From assembly GCF_000964005.1 (NCBI RefSeq), contig NZ_JXYP01000026.1:1-50806 (forward strand): a stretch of 50,806 nucleotides of DNA. The letters are read 5' to 3'. The translations under genes were made by a program, and so were the position numbers. This DNA comes from Williamsia herbipolensis (GTDB lineage Bacteria; Actinomycetota; Actinomycetes; Mycobacteriales; Mycobacteriaceae). The notes below the pieces were generated by a model. It was given only the letters and a program-made list of their open reading frames with translations. It did no database searches and had not been told where the DNA came from. Below, piece after piece: positions 37,324 through 46,515 of the stretch (the first letter of the stretch is position 1; every line of letters begins with the position of its first letter).

Positions 37324-38939
37324 GCACCGACACGTCACGGCCGGCCTCGGACCCGGTGTCGCGCCCGACCCGCGACACCGTCGCCGCGCTGCTTGATCTC
37401 GACCGCGCCATCCGCGGCGCCTCGCCCACGCCCGTCGCGCTGCGGATCCTGGTGGGCGCGTTTGCCTTCCTGCTACTGGTCGCGATGGTGGGGCTCACGA
37501 TGGCCACCGACGCCGGTGCGCCCCGCCGCACCACCGCGGCCCTGTGTGCACTCGTCGTGATCGGGGCGCTCGCGATCGCACCGCTCATCGCGAGTCGACC
37601 GGCCGGTGTCGCGCCGACCGATGTCCGACATCTGCCGGTGTCGGCCGACGCGCTGCGCACCGCATCGGGACGGGCGATGCTGCGCGGCCCCGGGCTCTGG
37701 TTCGCGATCGTCGCGCTGTTGCTCGTACCGCTCGCGCTCGCCACCGGACCCGACCTCGACGTGGCCGCGATCGTCGTCGCCGTCGTCGCGATCCCACCCA
37801 CCGCGGCGATCGGAGTGATCGGTTCGCGGTTGGTGGGACTGACCTATGCGCAGGCCATGCGATCGCAGACCGGACGCATCGTGGCCACCGTGACCAGTGT
37901 CGTGGCGGTGGCGGCGGTCTACGTCGTGTATCTGCTCCTGTCGCAGGGCGCCATCGATCCACGCAACCAGGCGCTGCAGGTGACCGCGCGCGTGCTGCCG
38001 ACCGGCTGGCCCGTCGTGGCCGGCGAGTCGGTCACCTCAGGTCGGTGGTGGCTCGCGGTGGTGGTCGTCGGAGGCCTCGCCCTCCTGGCCGGCGGCCTCT
38101 ACGTGACGTGGTCACGACGGATCGATCAGGCGATGTACTCCGACGCGGTCTCGGCGGCGACCAGCGAGCGGCGCGGCGGCGCCCCTCGACGGGTCACCGC
38201 GTCACCGACAGTGCTCGTCTTGCGCACCGAGGCCCGCATGCTCGTCACCGATCCCCAGCGGCTCGGACTCGCCATCCTGCCGTTGGCGTTCATCGTGATC
38301 GGTGTGGTGCTGATGCTCTCGGGCACCGACGCCTACGGCATGCAGTTCGGCGCACCGCTCGTGGTGTTCATGTGTGGGTCGATGCTGGCCAACACCTTCG
38401 GGCTCGACCGGTGGGCGTTCGCGGTGTTGATCACGGCTCCCTCGGCCGCGGCCCTGGTCATCCGCGCCCGCATGACACTGGCGGCATCGCTGGCCCTGAC
38501 CGTCGGCATCGTCGGCACCGTCGTCGCGCGCATCGTGCGTCACACCGACCCGGCCACCTGGCCGGTCGCGGTGTCGGTCATCGTCGGCGGCGCGGCGACC
38601 GCGGCATCGGTCGCGGCGCTGTTGCCCGCCCTCGCCCCGTACCGGGTGCCGCCGGGTTCGTCGATCTCGTCGATGAACTCGCGCGGCTCGATGTCGGGGG
38701 CCAGTGTGCGCTGGTCCCTGGCCGCCATTCCCGCCATGGCTCTCATCTGTGCCCCGGGCATCGCGATCGGACTACTGCTCCCGACGCCGCTGTCGTACCT
38801 CGCGGTGGTGGTCGAGGTGGTCGTCGCGACACCTCTGCTGGCCTGGGCGCATCGACGTGCGGTCACCCTCGTCGCCGAGCGCGGACCGGAGATCCTCGCG
38901 GCGGTCACCGCCACCGCCCCGGTCGCCGCCGACGCCTGA
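37320..38939 (+). CDS. ABC transporter membrane protein
   Basis: This hydrophobic protein of 539 residues has roughly 10-12 membrane segments in two clusters (about residues 40-220 and 250-520), separated by a polar stretch near TSERRGGAPRRVTASP. It is the permease partner of the ATPase upstream, with which it overlaps by four bases. I recognise no substrate-specific family; it resembles ABC-2-type exporters of actinobacteria. Start and end are clear. Confidence 0.85.
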   Translation: MSTDTSRPASDPVSRPTRDTVAALLDLDRAIRGASPTPVALRILVGAFAFLLLVAMVGLTMATDAGAPRRTTAALCALVVIGALAIAPLIASRPAGVAPTDVRHLPVSADALRTASGRAMLRGPGLWFAIVALLLVPLALATGPDLDVAAIVVAVVAIPPTAAIGVIGSRLVGLTYAQAMRSQTGRIVATVTSVVAVAAVYVVYLLLSQGAIDPRNQALQVTARVLPTGWPVVAGESVTSGRWWLAVVVVGGLALLAGGLYVTWSRRIDQAMYSDAVSAATSERRGGAPRRVTASPTVLVLRTEARMLVTDPQRLGLAILPLAFIVIGVVLMLSGTDAYGMQFGAPLVVFMCGSMLANTFGLDRWAFAVLITAPSAAALVIRARMTLAASLALTVGIVGTVVARIVRHTDPATWPVAVSVIVGGAATAASVAALLPALAPYRVPPGSSISSMNSRGSMSGASVRWSLAAIPAMALICAPGIAIGLLLPTPLSYLAVVVEVVVATPLLAWAHRRAVTLVAERGPEILAAVTATAPVAADA

Positions 38940-39039
38940 GCGTCAGCCGATCACACGAATGGCGCACGAATCGGACATCGCCGCCGTCACCTGAGGGCTA
39001 CGGTCACCTCTCGCGTGGTGACGCCACGCCTGACGAGAA

Positions 39040-39318
39040 GTGAGCGCGCCCATGACCTTCACCCGCACCATCCGTGTCGTCCTCATCGCCGGCGTCCTCG
39101 CCCTCGGCGGCGTGATGGGCGTGGCCCCCACCTCGGCGCAGACGTACTCCAATTGCGCCGCGCTCAATGCCGACTACCCGCACGGCGTCGGCAAACCCGG
39201 CGCCGTCGACTCCACCTCGGGCAGGCCGGTGTCGAACTTCGAGATCGACGCGTCCGTGTACTCCGACAACACCAGTCGCGACCGCGACAACGACGGCATC
39301 GCCTGCGAGAAGAAGTAG
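39040..39318 (+). CDS. Secreted excalibur calcium-binding domain protein
   Basis: A signal peptide (RTIRVVLIAGVLALGGVMGV, cleavage likely after TSAQ) starts this 92-residue protein. The excalibur domain follows: YSNCAALNADYPHGVGK, then SRDRDNDGIACEKK with the DxDxDGxxCE calcium loop. Two Cys probably pair. Such domains occur in secreted actinobacterial proteins of unknown role. The start is GTG 39040 or ATG 39052. Confidence 0.85.
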   Translation: MSAPMTFTRTIRVVLIAGVLALGGVMGVAPTSAQTYSNCAALNADYPHGVGKPGAVDSTSGRPVSNFEIDASVYSDNTSRDRDNDGIACEKK

Positions 39319-39365
39319 CGCGACAGCCGTCGCCGATTCACCCGACCCACCGGGTGGGGATTCTG

Positions 39366-39400
39366 TAAGACTGGTCGCCGTGATGGGGAACCGATCGTGA
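39366..39400 (+). promoter_or_regulatory. Possible leaderless micro-ORF coupled to the TerD-AIM24 gene
   Basis: A TAAGAC(T) box (39366-39372) lies eight bases before GTG 39380. That GTG opens a six-codon frame, MMGNRS, whose TGA (39398-39400) overlaps the GTG start of the next gene. Ribosomes ending there could re-initiate. It is a small pattern and the -10 match is imperfect. Confidence 0.3.
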
Positions 39401-40764
39401 CCGCGCTCGCCCGCGGTGAGAACCGTCCGCTGCCGGCCGCGGCGGTGGCCGTCACCGTCACGTCGGCGAACTCCGTCGACGTCTCGGCCCTGCTGCTCGG
39501 CGAGAACGGGAAGGTCCGCTCCGACGCCGATCTGGTGTTCTTCAACAACCCCGTCGGGCCGGGCGTCGAGTACCGCCATGGTCGCGGCGCGGGCGACATC
39601 GTCGCCGTCGACACCGCCGCGCTGCCCGCCGACGTGAGCACCGTCGTCGTGACCGCGAGCCTCGACGGTTCGGGTCCGGCCACCTTCGCCGGCGCCGGGG
39701 AGATCACCGCGACGGTGACCTCGGGCGGCGAACCACTCACCTTCGCGATGTCGGGCCTCACCACCGAGGCCGCTCTGGTCTGTGTGGAGATATACCGCCG
39801 CAACGACGCCTGGAAGGTCCGCGCCGTGGGCCAGGGCTACGACGACGGCCTCGCCGGCATCGCGACCGCCTTCGGCATCGACATCGATGACGAACCCGCG
39901 CCACCGCCCACCCCACCCGCGGCGCAGCCGGCGGCACCGACGCCGGTTGCCGCGCCGGTCTCCCCACCGCCTGCCGCACCCACGCCATCACCCGCCCCAT
40001 CCATGGGCTCGAACCCCGGAGGACCTCCCATGCAGAGCGAACTGTTCGCACCCCAGTACGCCGAGGCCAGCGCGCCGGGCATCCAGAAGCAGGGCAGCAA
40101 GATGTGCAAGGTCGCCCTCAACGGGGACGTCATGGCACGGACCGGATCGATGGTCGCCTACCAGGGCGACCTGAAGTTCGAGGCCCTCGGATCCGGCGGC
40201 ATCGGCAACATGATCCGACAGCGACTCTCCGGCGAGGGCGTGCCGCTGATGAAGGTCGTCGGACGCGGAGATCTGTTCCTCGCCAACGCATCCACCGATG
40301 TCCACCTCATCGATCTCGACGGCACCGACGGCCTCACCATCAACGGGGCCAACGTCCTCGCCTTCGAGTCGACGCTGTCGTACAACATCGCGCGGGTGCA
40401 GGGCGCGGCGATGGCCAGCAACGCCGGCCTGTTCAACTGCGTGTTCACCGGCCGCGGACGGATCGCGATCACCACCGACGGGACGCCGGTGGTGCTCAAC
40501 GTCGACCAGCCGACCTACGCCGATCCCCAGGCCGCGGTGGCGTGGTCGTCGAGCCTGCGCACCGGGGTCAAGCAGAACGACTCGTTCAACCTCGGCACGC
40601 TCATCGGTCGCAGCACCGGCGAGCGGTTCACGCTCTCGTTCTCCGGCCAGGGCTTCGTCATCGTGCAGCCCTCGGAGCTCCCGCCGGGCGGGATGATCGG
40701 CGGCACCGGCGCCGGTGAGCAGTCGGGGGTCGGCGGCGCGCTCGGCGGACTGCTCGGCCGCTGA
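39397..40764 (+). CDS. TerD-like / AIM24 fusion protein
   Basis: The first 165 residues of this 455-residue protein form a TerD-type domain (VDVSALLLGENGKVRSDADL, then VFFNNPV and VCVEIYRRNDAWKVRAVGQG, YDDGLAGIATAFGIDI), normally a calcium-binding stress protein. A Pro/Ala linker (about 166-210) leads to an AIM24-like beta domain (KMCKVALNGDVMARTGSMVA, LFLANASTDVHLIDLDG) with a Gly-rich tail. Both domains occur in tellurite or stress-response settings. No transport or lipid motif is visible. GTG 39397 follows GGGGAAC. Confidence 0.85.
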   Translation: MTALARGENRPLPAAAVAVTVTSANSVDVSALLLGENGKVRSDADLVFFNNPVGPGVEYRHGRGAGDIVAVDTAALPADVSTVVVTASLDGSGPATFAGAGEITATVTSGGEPLTFAMSGLTTEAALVCVEIYRRNDAWKVRAVGQGYDDGLAGIATAFGIDIDDEPAPPPTPPAAQPAAPTPVAAPVSPPPAAPTPSPAPSMGSNPGGPPMQSELFAPQYAEASAPGIQKQGSKMCKVALNGDVMARTGSMVAYQGDLKFEALGSGGIGNMIRQRLSGEGVPLMKVVGRGDLFLANASTDVHLIDLDGTDGLTINGANVLAFESTLSYNIARVQGAAMASNAGLFNCVFTGRGRIAITTDGTPVVLNVDQPTYADPQAAVAWSSSLRTGVKQNDSFNLGTLIGRSTGERFTLSFSGQGFVIVQPSELPPGGMIGGTGAGEQSGVGGALGGLLGR

Positions 40765-40781
40765 GGCGCCCACCGCAACGA

Positions 40782-40808
40782 GGCCGGGCACCCGACAGGC
40801 ACCCGGCC
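40782..40808. terminator. Hairpin between convergent genes
   Basis: GGCCGGG (40782-40788) and CCCGGCC (40802-40808) form a 7-bp all-GC stem with a 13-base loop between the TerD-AIM24 gene and the small secreted-protein gene. No T tract follows on either strand. Confidence 0.45.
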
Positions 40809-40830
40809 CCGCGCACGGAGGATGCGCGAC

Positions 40831-41136
40831 CTAGAAGGCCAGCGGCACCCAGAAGCCGAAGAACCAGAAGCCCCAACCGTGGTGGTCGGCGCGGAACTGC
40901 GGGGTCACGCGTTGTCCGCGGAACTCGAACGGTCGGGTGTCGGGTCGACGGACCGGTCCCGGGGCCACCATCGGCCGTGACGGCGACGCGTAGCCGATCT
41001 GCTCGTGGTTCTGTGTCTGTTGATGGCTCGCGACCGCGGTCGGTGCCGCCGACGCGACCCCCGCACCGGCACCCAACGACGCCAGTCCGATACCGCCCGC
41101 GGCCACCGTGCCGATCAGGATCTTCTTGATACGCAT
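40831..41136 (-). CDS. Small secreted hypothetical protein
   Basis: A clear signal peptide (MRIKKILIGTVAAGGIGLAS, cleavage probably after VASA) is followed in this 101-residue protein by a polar Gln/Pro/Arg segment and an aromatic C-terminus, GWGFWFFGFWVPLAF. The hydrophobic end could touch membrane or mycolate layers. The family is not recognised. ATG 41136 follows GGTGGGTGGAACGCG; the frame stays open upstream but is not coding-like. Confidence 0.7.
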   Translation of the reverse strand: MRIKKILIGTVAAGGIGLASLGAGAGVASAAPTAVASHQQTQNHEQIGYASPSRPMVAPGPVRRPDTRPFEFRGQRVTPQFRADHHGWGFWFFGFWVPLAF

Positions 41137-41326
41137 CGCGTTCCACCCACCTTCGTTGTCGTGTCGCGTCGTCCGACGGTCTCGCCGGGCGACAACCACG
41201 AAGCTACGAATCGACGCTGGCAGTTCCCTGGCGCAGGACCTGCCGATTGCCTGTACGCCGATGTCATCCGCGACGCGACGCGGGCTGTGAAGCGCCGAAC
41301 TCCCTCGAACTGTCGAAAAATTCGCG

Positions 41327-42774
41327 ATGATGGAGATTCGCGATGATGAACAACGAATGCAGACCGGTCCGTCGGAGAGGTCGTGCGGGGTGCGTCTCGT
41401 CGCCTACGGCGCCGCCGCGGTCGTCGCCCTCGTGCTGGCCGTGTTCGTGGTGCGATTCATCTGGCAGCGACCCCAGCGTGGGCTTCTGCTGCTCGCCGCC
41501 CTCACCCCGTTGAGCGGGCTGCTCGTGATCGCGCCCGTGCCCGGGGTCGCGGCCGCGTGGAAGGAGGCGCTCCTCGCGGTGACCCTGGTGTGCGCCTTCG
41601 CCCGGCGCGGCGTCCGCCGCACCTCACCGCCGGTGCACATCCCCTACTGGCCGGCGATCGTCGTGTTCGTCGCCTTCGGACTCGTCTCGGCGCTCGTGGT
41701 CTACGGACCGATCGGACTGGTCGGCGCCAAGGTGACGTTCTTCTACCTGCTGGTCCTGGTGGTGCTGTGGTGGGCGCCGTTCGACACCCGTGACCGCGAC
41801 CACCTCGTCACCGTCCTGATGGTCATGTGCGTCGTGACCTGCGCGGTCGGTATTTTCCAGCAGATCGTCGGACCGGCCCGGCTCGTGCAGTTCGGCTACG
41901 ACTTCGGCACCCAGGTGCGCACCAGCGGGCCCCTGTTCCGCACGTTCAACCAGCCGTTCGGGTTCGGGCTGTACGTGATGGTCGGGCGGCTGGTCAATGG
42001 CGCGGTGGCGCTGGCCGAACCCCGTCGACGCCGCAACCGGATCGTCCTCTGGCTCGCGCCGGTGATGGCCGTGGTGATGGCGACATCGGTCGTCCGCGCG
42101 GCGATTCTCGATCTTCTCGTCGGATCATCTGGCTCGCCGTGATCCGGTTCCGATACCTGTTCGCGCCCCTCGGGGCACTGCTGGCGGTGGCGGTGGCGGC
42201 GTTCGCGTTCCTGCCGGCGTCGACGACGTCGGTGTTCTTCTCCTCCAGCAGCCTCGGTCAACGCGGGGCCGGGTGGAGCGAGATCATCTCCAGCATCCTG
42301 GTGCACCCACTGGGACGCGGCCTGGGCTCGAGCGGTGCTGCCGCCGACCGCATCTCGACGGCCCAGGGCCAGTCACCGCAGACGGTCACGGCGTCGGCAG
42401 GCGGACTGACGCAGTCAACGTCGGCGAACTATCAGCCCGACAACTACTACATCAAGACGCTGCTCGAACTCGGACCGATCGGGCTGTGGGCCTTCCTCGC
42501 GGTGGTCCTCACCGCGCTGGTGTGGTGCGTGCAGTCCGCGCGTCGATTGCCCGGCCGCGACGGGGCGTTGGCGCTCGGGGTCAGCGCGTCGATCGTGGCG
42601 GCGATGGCCGCGAGCCTCGTCGCGACCTACTTCGAGATCTTTCCGCTCGACCTTCATTTTTGGCTTCTCCTGGGAGTGGTGGGATGCGCAACAGCACAGC
42701 AGGATTCACGTTCGGCGCGCTCGCACTCCGACCGGGCGGAAGTGGTGTCCAGACCTACATCCGCGAGCTCCTGA
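41327..42774 (+). pseudogene. Wzy-like polysaccharide polymerase, interrupted by a frameshift
   Basis: A multi-spanning membrane protein is split over two frames. The first part (41327-42142) has about seven membrane segments and family-like stretches FGTQVRTSGPLFRTFNQPFG. The second (from about 42124) continues IIWLAVIRFRYLFAPLGALL and holds NYYIKTLLELGPIGLWAFLA, typical of O-antigen ligase/Wzy polymerases. Adding one G at about 42121-42123 (VGIIWLAV) rejoins them. The tail after about 42684 overlaps the next gene by 91 bases and is not family-like. It would polymerise repeat units outside the membrane. Decay or sequencing error are both possible. Confidence 0.65.
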
Positions 42775-43733
42775 GGCACATGCCCGACCTGCTCGCCCCG
42801 ACACCGACCACCGCACTCATCCAGTCCGACGCGGTGGCCGAGCTGCCCCGCGGGATGGCGGCGGTCACGCGCCCGGTGTCCGACGGCGCCCGACGTGCCG
42901 TCTACGGCGCCGCCCCGATGCGGGCGTCGGTCTTCCACGGTCTCGACGTCGACCTGCCGCTGGCCGGACCGTCGACGACCGTCGCGACGGTGCACGACCT
43001 GTCGGTGATCAACATGCCGTCGGCGTCGAGCCGGTTCCGCGCCGCCGGCGAGAACGTGCTCGTCCGCCGTTCGCTGCGCCGGGCCGACGTCCTCATCGCG
43101 GTGTCGGCGTTCACCGCCGAGCGCATCCACGCGGTCACCGGCCGCGACGCGCACGTGGTGGAACTCGCCCCCGCGGGCTGGGCCCGACCGCCGTCGCAGG
43201 CCGACGTGGACCGTGTGCGTGCGGCGCATCGGCTGCCCGAGAAGTTCGTCCTGCAGGGCACGGTCGAGCCGCGCAAGAACGTGGCCCTGGTCGTGGCGGT
43301 GGCCGACGAACTGGGGATCCCCTGCGTCCTCGCGGGCGCCCGGTCGACCGGACCCGACGCGCCCGCCTCGGCGATCGGGCTCGGATACGTCGACGTCGCC
43401 GACCTCCCCGCGCTGTACGCCGCGGCCACGGTGACCGCGTACGCGTCGTACTACGAGGGGTACGGCCTGCCACCGGTCGAGGCCATGGCATGCAGTGCCG
43501 CGGTCGTCGCGAGCGCGGTCGGCGCGCTCCCCGAGGTGGTCGGCGGCGGCGCGCGTCTCGTGGCCACCGACGACGTCGCCGACTGGGTCGCCGCCATGGC
43601 GCCACTGGTGCACGACCCGTCGGCCCGCACCGAGCTGAGCCGCGCCGCGACATCGGTGATGGCGTCGGTGACGTGGGAACGCACCGCCCGCGCGACGGTG
43701 GACGTATACCGGGCGGAGGGGATCTGCCCATGA
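42684..43733 (+). CDS. Glycosyltransferase family 4 protein
   Basis: This 349-residue GT-B enzyme has GGSGVQTYIRELLRHM at the N-terminus, VATVHDLSVINMP, VLQGTVEPRKNVALVVAVA and the sugar-nucleotide region EGYGLPPVEAMACSAAVVAS with the E-x7-E pattern. It likely adds a sugar to the lipid-linked repeat unit on the inner membrane face. ATG 42684 has GGGAG upstream. It overlaps the polymerase reading frame and precedes the flippase by 13 bases. Confidence 0.88.
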   Translation: MRNSTAGFTFGALALRPGGSGVQTYIRELLRHMPDLLAPTPTTALIQSDAVAELPRGMAAVTRPVSDGARRAVYGAAPMRASVFHGLDVDLPLAGPSTTVATVHDLSVINMPSASSRFRAAGENVLVRRSLRRADVLIAVSAFTAERIHAVTGRDAHVVELAPAGWARPPSQADVDRVRAAHRLPEKFVLQGTVEPRKNVALVVAVADELGIPCVLAGARSTGPDAPASAIGLGYVDVADLPALYAAATVTAYASYYEGYGLPPVEAMACSAAVVASAVGALPEVVGGGARLVATDDVADWVAAMAPLVHDPSARTELSRAATSVMASVTWERTARATVDVYRAEGICP

Positions 43734-43746
43734 GAGCGAGATCCCG

Positions 43747-45291
43747 GTGAGCACGGGATCGGCCGACCGGGTGGCGACCCCGCCCCCCGATCCGCATGTC
43801 GTCACACCGGAGCCGACGAATCCCGGCTCGGCGCAGGGCGCGGCCTCGGACGGTCGGGCCGCGGCGAAGGCGATGGGCGCGATGCTCGCCAGTCGTGTCG
43901 TGATCGCCGCCCTCGGGTGGACCGGCAGCGTGATCATCGCCCGCATCCTCTCGCCGGAGGCGTGGGGTCACTACACGTTCGTCTTCGCGCTGCTCGGACT
44001 GATGGCGATCTTCACCGATCTCGGCGTGGGGCGCGCGGTGATGGCGCGGCTCATCGTCGACGACCCCGACGAGGTCGCACGCACCGCATCGGCCTTCATC
44101 GCGCTGCGGCTGCTGCTCGGTCTCGGCGGGTACGCCATCGCCCTGATCTGCGTGGTCGCGCTGGGCTACCCCGGCGAGGTCATCCGCGCGACCGCGGTCG
44201 CGGGCCTCGTCGTCGTGGTCGCGACCCCCGGCCACGCCCTGACCGTCGTGTTCCAGAGCCGCCACCGACTCCTGCTCTCGGCGATGGCCGAGAGTCTCGG
44301 ACAGACAGTGCAACTGGCCCTCACCATCGCCGCCGCCCTGTTCGCGCCCTACCTGCTGCTGTTCGTGTTGGCGCCGGTCGTCAACGAGGTCCTCGCCCTG
44401 GTGATCAAGGCGGTGGGGATCAGCCGGCGCGACGGCGGGCTGCGGCCGTCGCGGCACGTCGAGTTCGCCCGGTGGCGGCCGATGCTGCTCGACGCCGCGC
44501 CGCTCGCCATCGGTTTCGCCCTCACCGTGGCCCTGCAGAAGGTGGACATGCTGTTGCTGAGCATCCTCGACACGTTCGACGCGGTCGGCGTGTACGGCAT
44601 CGGCTACAAGTTCTCCGACATCCTCGACACCTTCGTGCTGGCCGCCGCCGGTCCGGTCGCGACGTTGTTGGAGGCGGCGTGGCCGCACGAACCCGGGGTG
44701 TTCCGGCGCCGCTGCCGCGGGGCGGCCGCCGCGTTCGGTGCGGGCGGTGCGGTCGCGGTGGCGGCGTTCTGGCCGTCGGCGCCACAGGTGATCGGTCTGC
44801 TCTACGGCGAACGCTTCGTGGTCGGCGCGTTCGCCGCGCGCATGCTCGTGCTCGGGGCGACCTTCAACGCATTGATCGTGCTGGGCATCTACCTGCTGGC
44901 CTCGGCAGGTCAGGCCCGTAGCTACCCCCTGGTCGCCTTCGGCGGACTGGTGCTCAACGTCGTGATGAACGTGATCCTCATCCCGCGCATGTCCTACGAC
45001 GGCGCGGCGATCGCGACCGTCGCCACGCTGGGGTCGGTCCTCGTGGTGCTGTGGATCGTGATCGTGCGGACGTTGCCGATCGTCGGGTTGTTCCCACTCG
45101 GGTCGGTGCTGACCCTCGCCGCGGTCACGGCCCTCGCGTGCGCCGTCGGGACGCCGGCCGCGAGGATCATCCCGTGGCCGGTGGTGTCAGTGTCGACGGC
45201 GCTCGTCGTCACCCTCGTGGCCCTGCCCCTGGTCCGCGCGTCCGCGCGGGCACCCGGCCGACACGCCAAGGTGCACGGGGTGACGTCATGA
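43747..45291 (+). CDS. Polysaccharide repeat-unit flippase (Wzx-like)
   Basis: This 514-residue membrane protein has about 12-14 membrane segments of the MOP superfamily. It starts with a polar Pro-rich stretch, then MGAMLASRVVIAALGWTGSV, IARILSPEAWGHYTFVFALL and DLGVGRAVMARLI, typical of Wzx flippases. It would move lipid-linked units to the outer face for polymerisation. The start is GTG 43747. The 3' end overlaps the next glycosyltransferase gene as ATGA. Confidence 0.9.
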   Translation: MSTGSADRVATPPPDPHVVTPEPTNPGSAQGAASDGRAAAKAMGAMLASRVVIAALGWTGSVIIARILSPEAWGHYTFVFALLGLMAIFTDLGVGRAVMARLIVDDPDEVARTASAFIALRLLLGLGGYAIALICVVALGYPGEVIRATAVAGLVVVVATPGHALTVVFQSRHRLLLSAMAESLGQTVQLALTIAAALFAPYLLLFVLAPVVNEVLALVIKAVGISRRDGGLRPSRHVEFARWRPMLLDAAPLAIGFALTVALQKVDMLLLSILDTFDAVGVYGIGYKFSDILDTFVLAAAGPVATLLEAAWPHEPGVFRRRCRGAAAAFGAGGAVAVAAFWPSAPQVIGLLYGERFVVGAFAARMLVLGATFNALIVLGIYLLASAGQARSYPLVAFGGLVLNVVMNVILIPRMSYDGAAIATVATLGSVLVVLWIVIVRTLPIVGLFPLGSVLTLAAVTALACAVGTPAARIIPWPVVSVSTALVVTLVALPLVRASARAPGRHAKVHGVTS

Positions 45292-46478
45292 CCGAGTCGA
45301 CGACGAAGCCGTCGGTGGGACGCGTCGTCTTCGTCGCGCACTCCGGGCAGGTGTCGGGGGCCGAGAAGGTGATGCTCGACCTCGCGCGACAGGCGTTGCG
45401 CGACGGCCACGACGTCACCGTGGCGTGCCCCGCGGGCCCGCTCGTCGACCGCCTCCCGCCGACGGTCGAGCACCTGGCCATCGACCACCTCGGACTCACC
45501 GGCGAGAGCGGCGCGGCGCGGATCGCCGGTGGCGCGCGGCTGGTCGCCCGCTGGTTCCGCACGGGCCGTCGACTGCGCGCGGCGGCCGCCGAGCCGGGTG
45601 TCGCCGTCGTCGTGAACTCCCTGAACGCGTTGCCGGCGGCGCGGATCGCCGCCGGCCCGCGCGGGGTGTCGTGGCTGGTCCACGACACCGTCATCACCGG
45701 ACGTCAACGGGGCGTGATCCGCCTCGCCCGTGGCGGGATCCGTCGCGCGGTGGCGGTGTCCGATGCGACGGCCCGACCGCTGCGGGCGCTACACCTACCG
45801 GTCGTCGTCCGGCACAACGGCGTCACGTGGCCCGTCGACGCCCTGCCCGAGGTCCTGCACACCCCGCCCGTGGTGGGGATGTTGGCGCTGCTCACCCCGT
45901 GGAAGGGACACCGCGTGCTGCTCGACGCCGTCGCCGAGCTGCCCGGGGTGCGGGTCGAGTTCGCCGGCGGCCACTTCCCCGGCGACGTCGACCACGTTGC
46001 CGCGCTGCGGGCACGCGCCGCAGAGCCCGATCTCGACGGCCGCGTGGAGTTCCTCGGCCACCTCGACCTGTGTGAGGCGCTGCGCCGATTCGACATCGTC
46101 TCGGCGAGCGTCGAACCCGAGGCCGGCCCGCTCTCGGTGCTCGAGGCGATGGCCTACGGCAGGCCCGTGATCGGCACCGACCACGGCGGCACCACCGAGT
46201 TCCTCGCCGACGACGCCGGTGTGCTCGTGCCGCCGTGCGACCCCGTCGCGATGGCGCGCGCGATCTCCCAGGTCCTCTCCGATCCCACGCTGCGGGCCGA
46301 CGTCGTCGCCGGCGCACGCCGTCGGGTGGCGCAGCATCACGACCTGTCGGTCACGGTGCCGGCCATGCTCGGGGCGCTGATCGCGCGACCGCACGCGAGA
46401 TTCACCTCCGGCCGCGGTGTGGCGGTTCGGCGTTCTCCGGCGTCGAGCATCGTTATGCTTGGCAAATTTTCGGTTTGA
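45288..46478 (+). CDS. Glycosyltransferase family 4 protein
   Basis: This 396-residue GT-B enzyme has VVFVAHSGQVSGAEKVMLDL at the N-terminus, the mid-domain VVGMLALLTPWKGHRVLLDA and the donor site ASVEPEAGPLSVLEAMAYGR followed by PVIGTDHGGTTE. It probably adds a further sugar in the same pathway. ATG 45288 overlaps the flippase stop. The final 30 residues run through an A/T-rich stretch that may hold a promoter for the next gene. Confidence 0.9.
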   Translation: MTESTTKPSVGRVVFVAHSGQVSGAEKVMLDLARQALRDGHDVTVACPAGPLVDRLPPTVEHLAIDHLGLTGESGAARIAGGARLVARWFRTGRRLRAAAAEPGVAVVVNSLNALPAARIAAGPRGVSWLVHDTVITGRQRGVIRLARGGIRRAVAVSDATARPLRALHLPVVVRHNGVTWPVDALPEVLHTPPVVGMLALLTPWKGHRVLLDAVAELPGVRVEFAGGHFPGDVDHVAALRARAAEPDLDGRVEFLGHLDLCEALRRFDIVSASVEPEAGPLSVLEAMAYGRPVIGTDHGGTTEFLADDAGVLVPPCDPVAMARAISQVLSDPTLRADVVAGARRRVAQHHDLSVTVPAMLGALIARPHARFTSGRGVAVRRSPASSIVMLGKFSV

Positions 46479-46515
46479 AATACTGCACCGCGCGACGACC
46501 TGAAGGAGTCCAACG

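Noticed and set aside
42110-42135. Programmed ribosomal frameshift in the polymerase
   Set aside because: There is no slippery heptamer or downstream pseudoknot, and similar one-base breaks occur elsewhere in the window.
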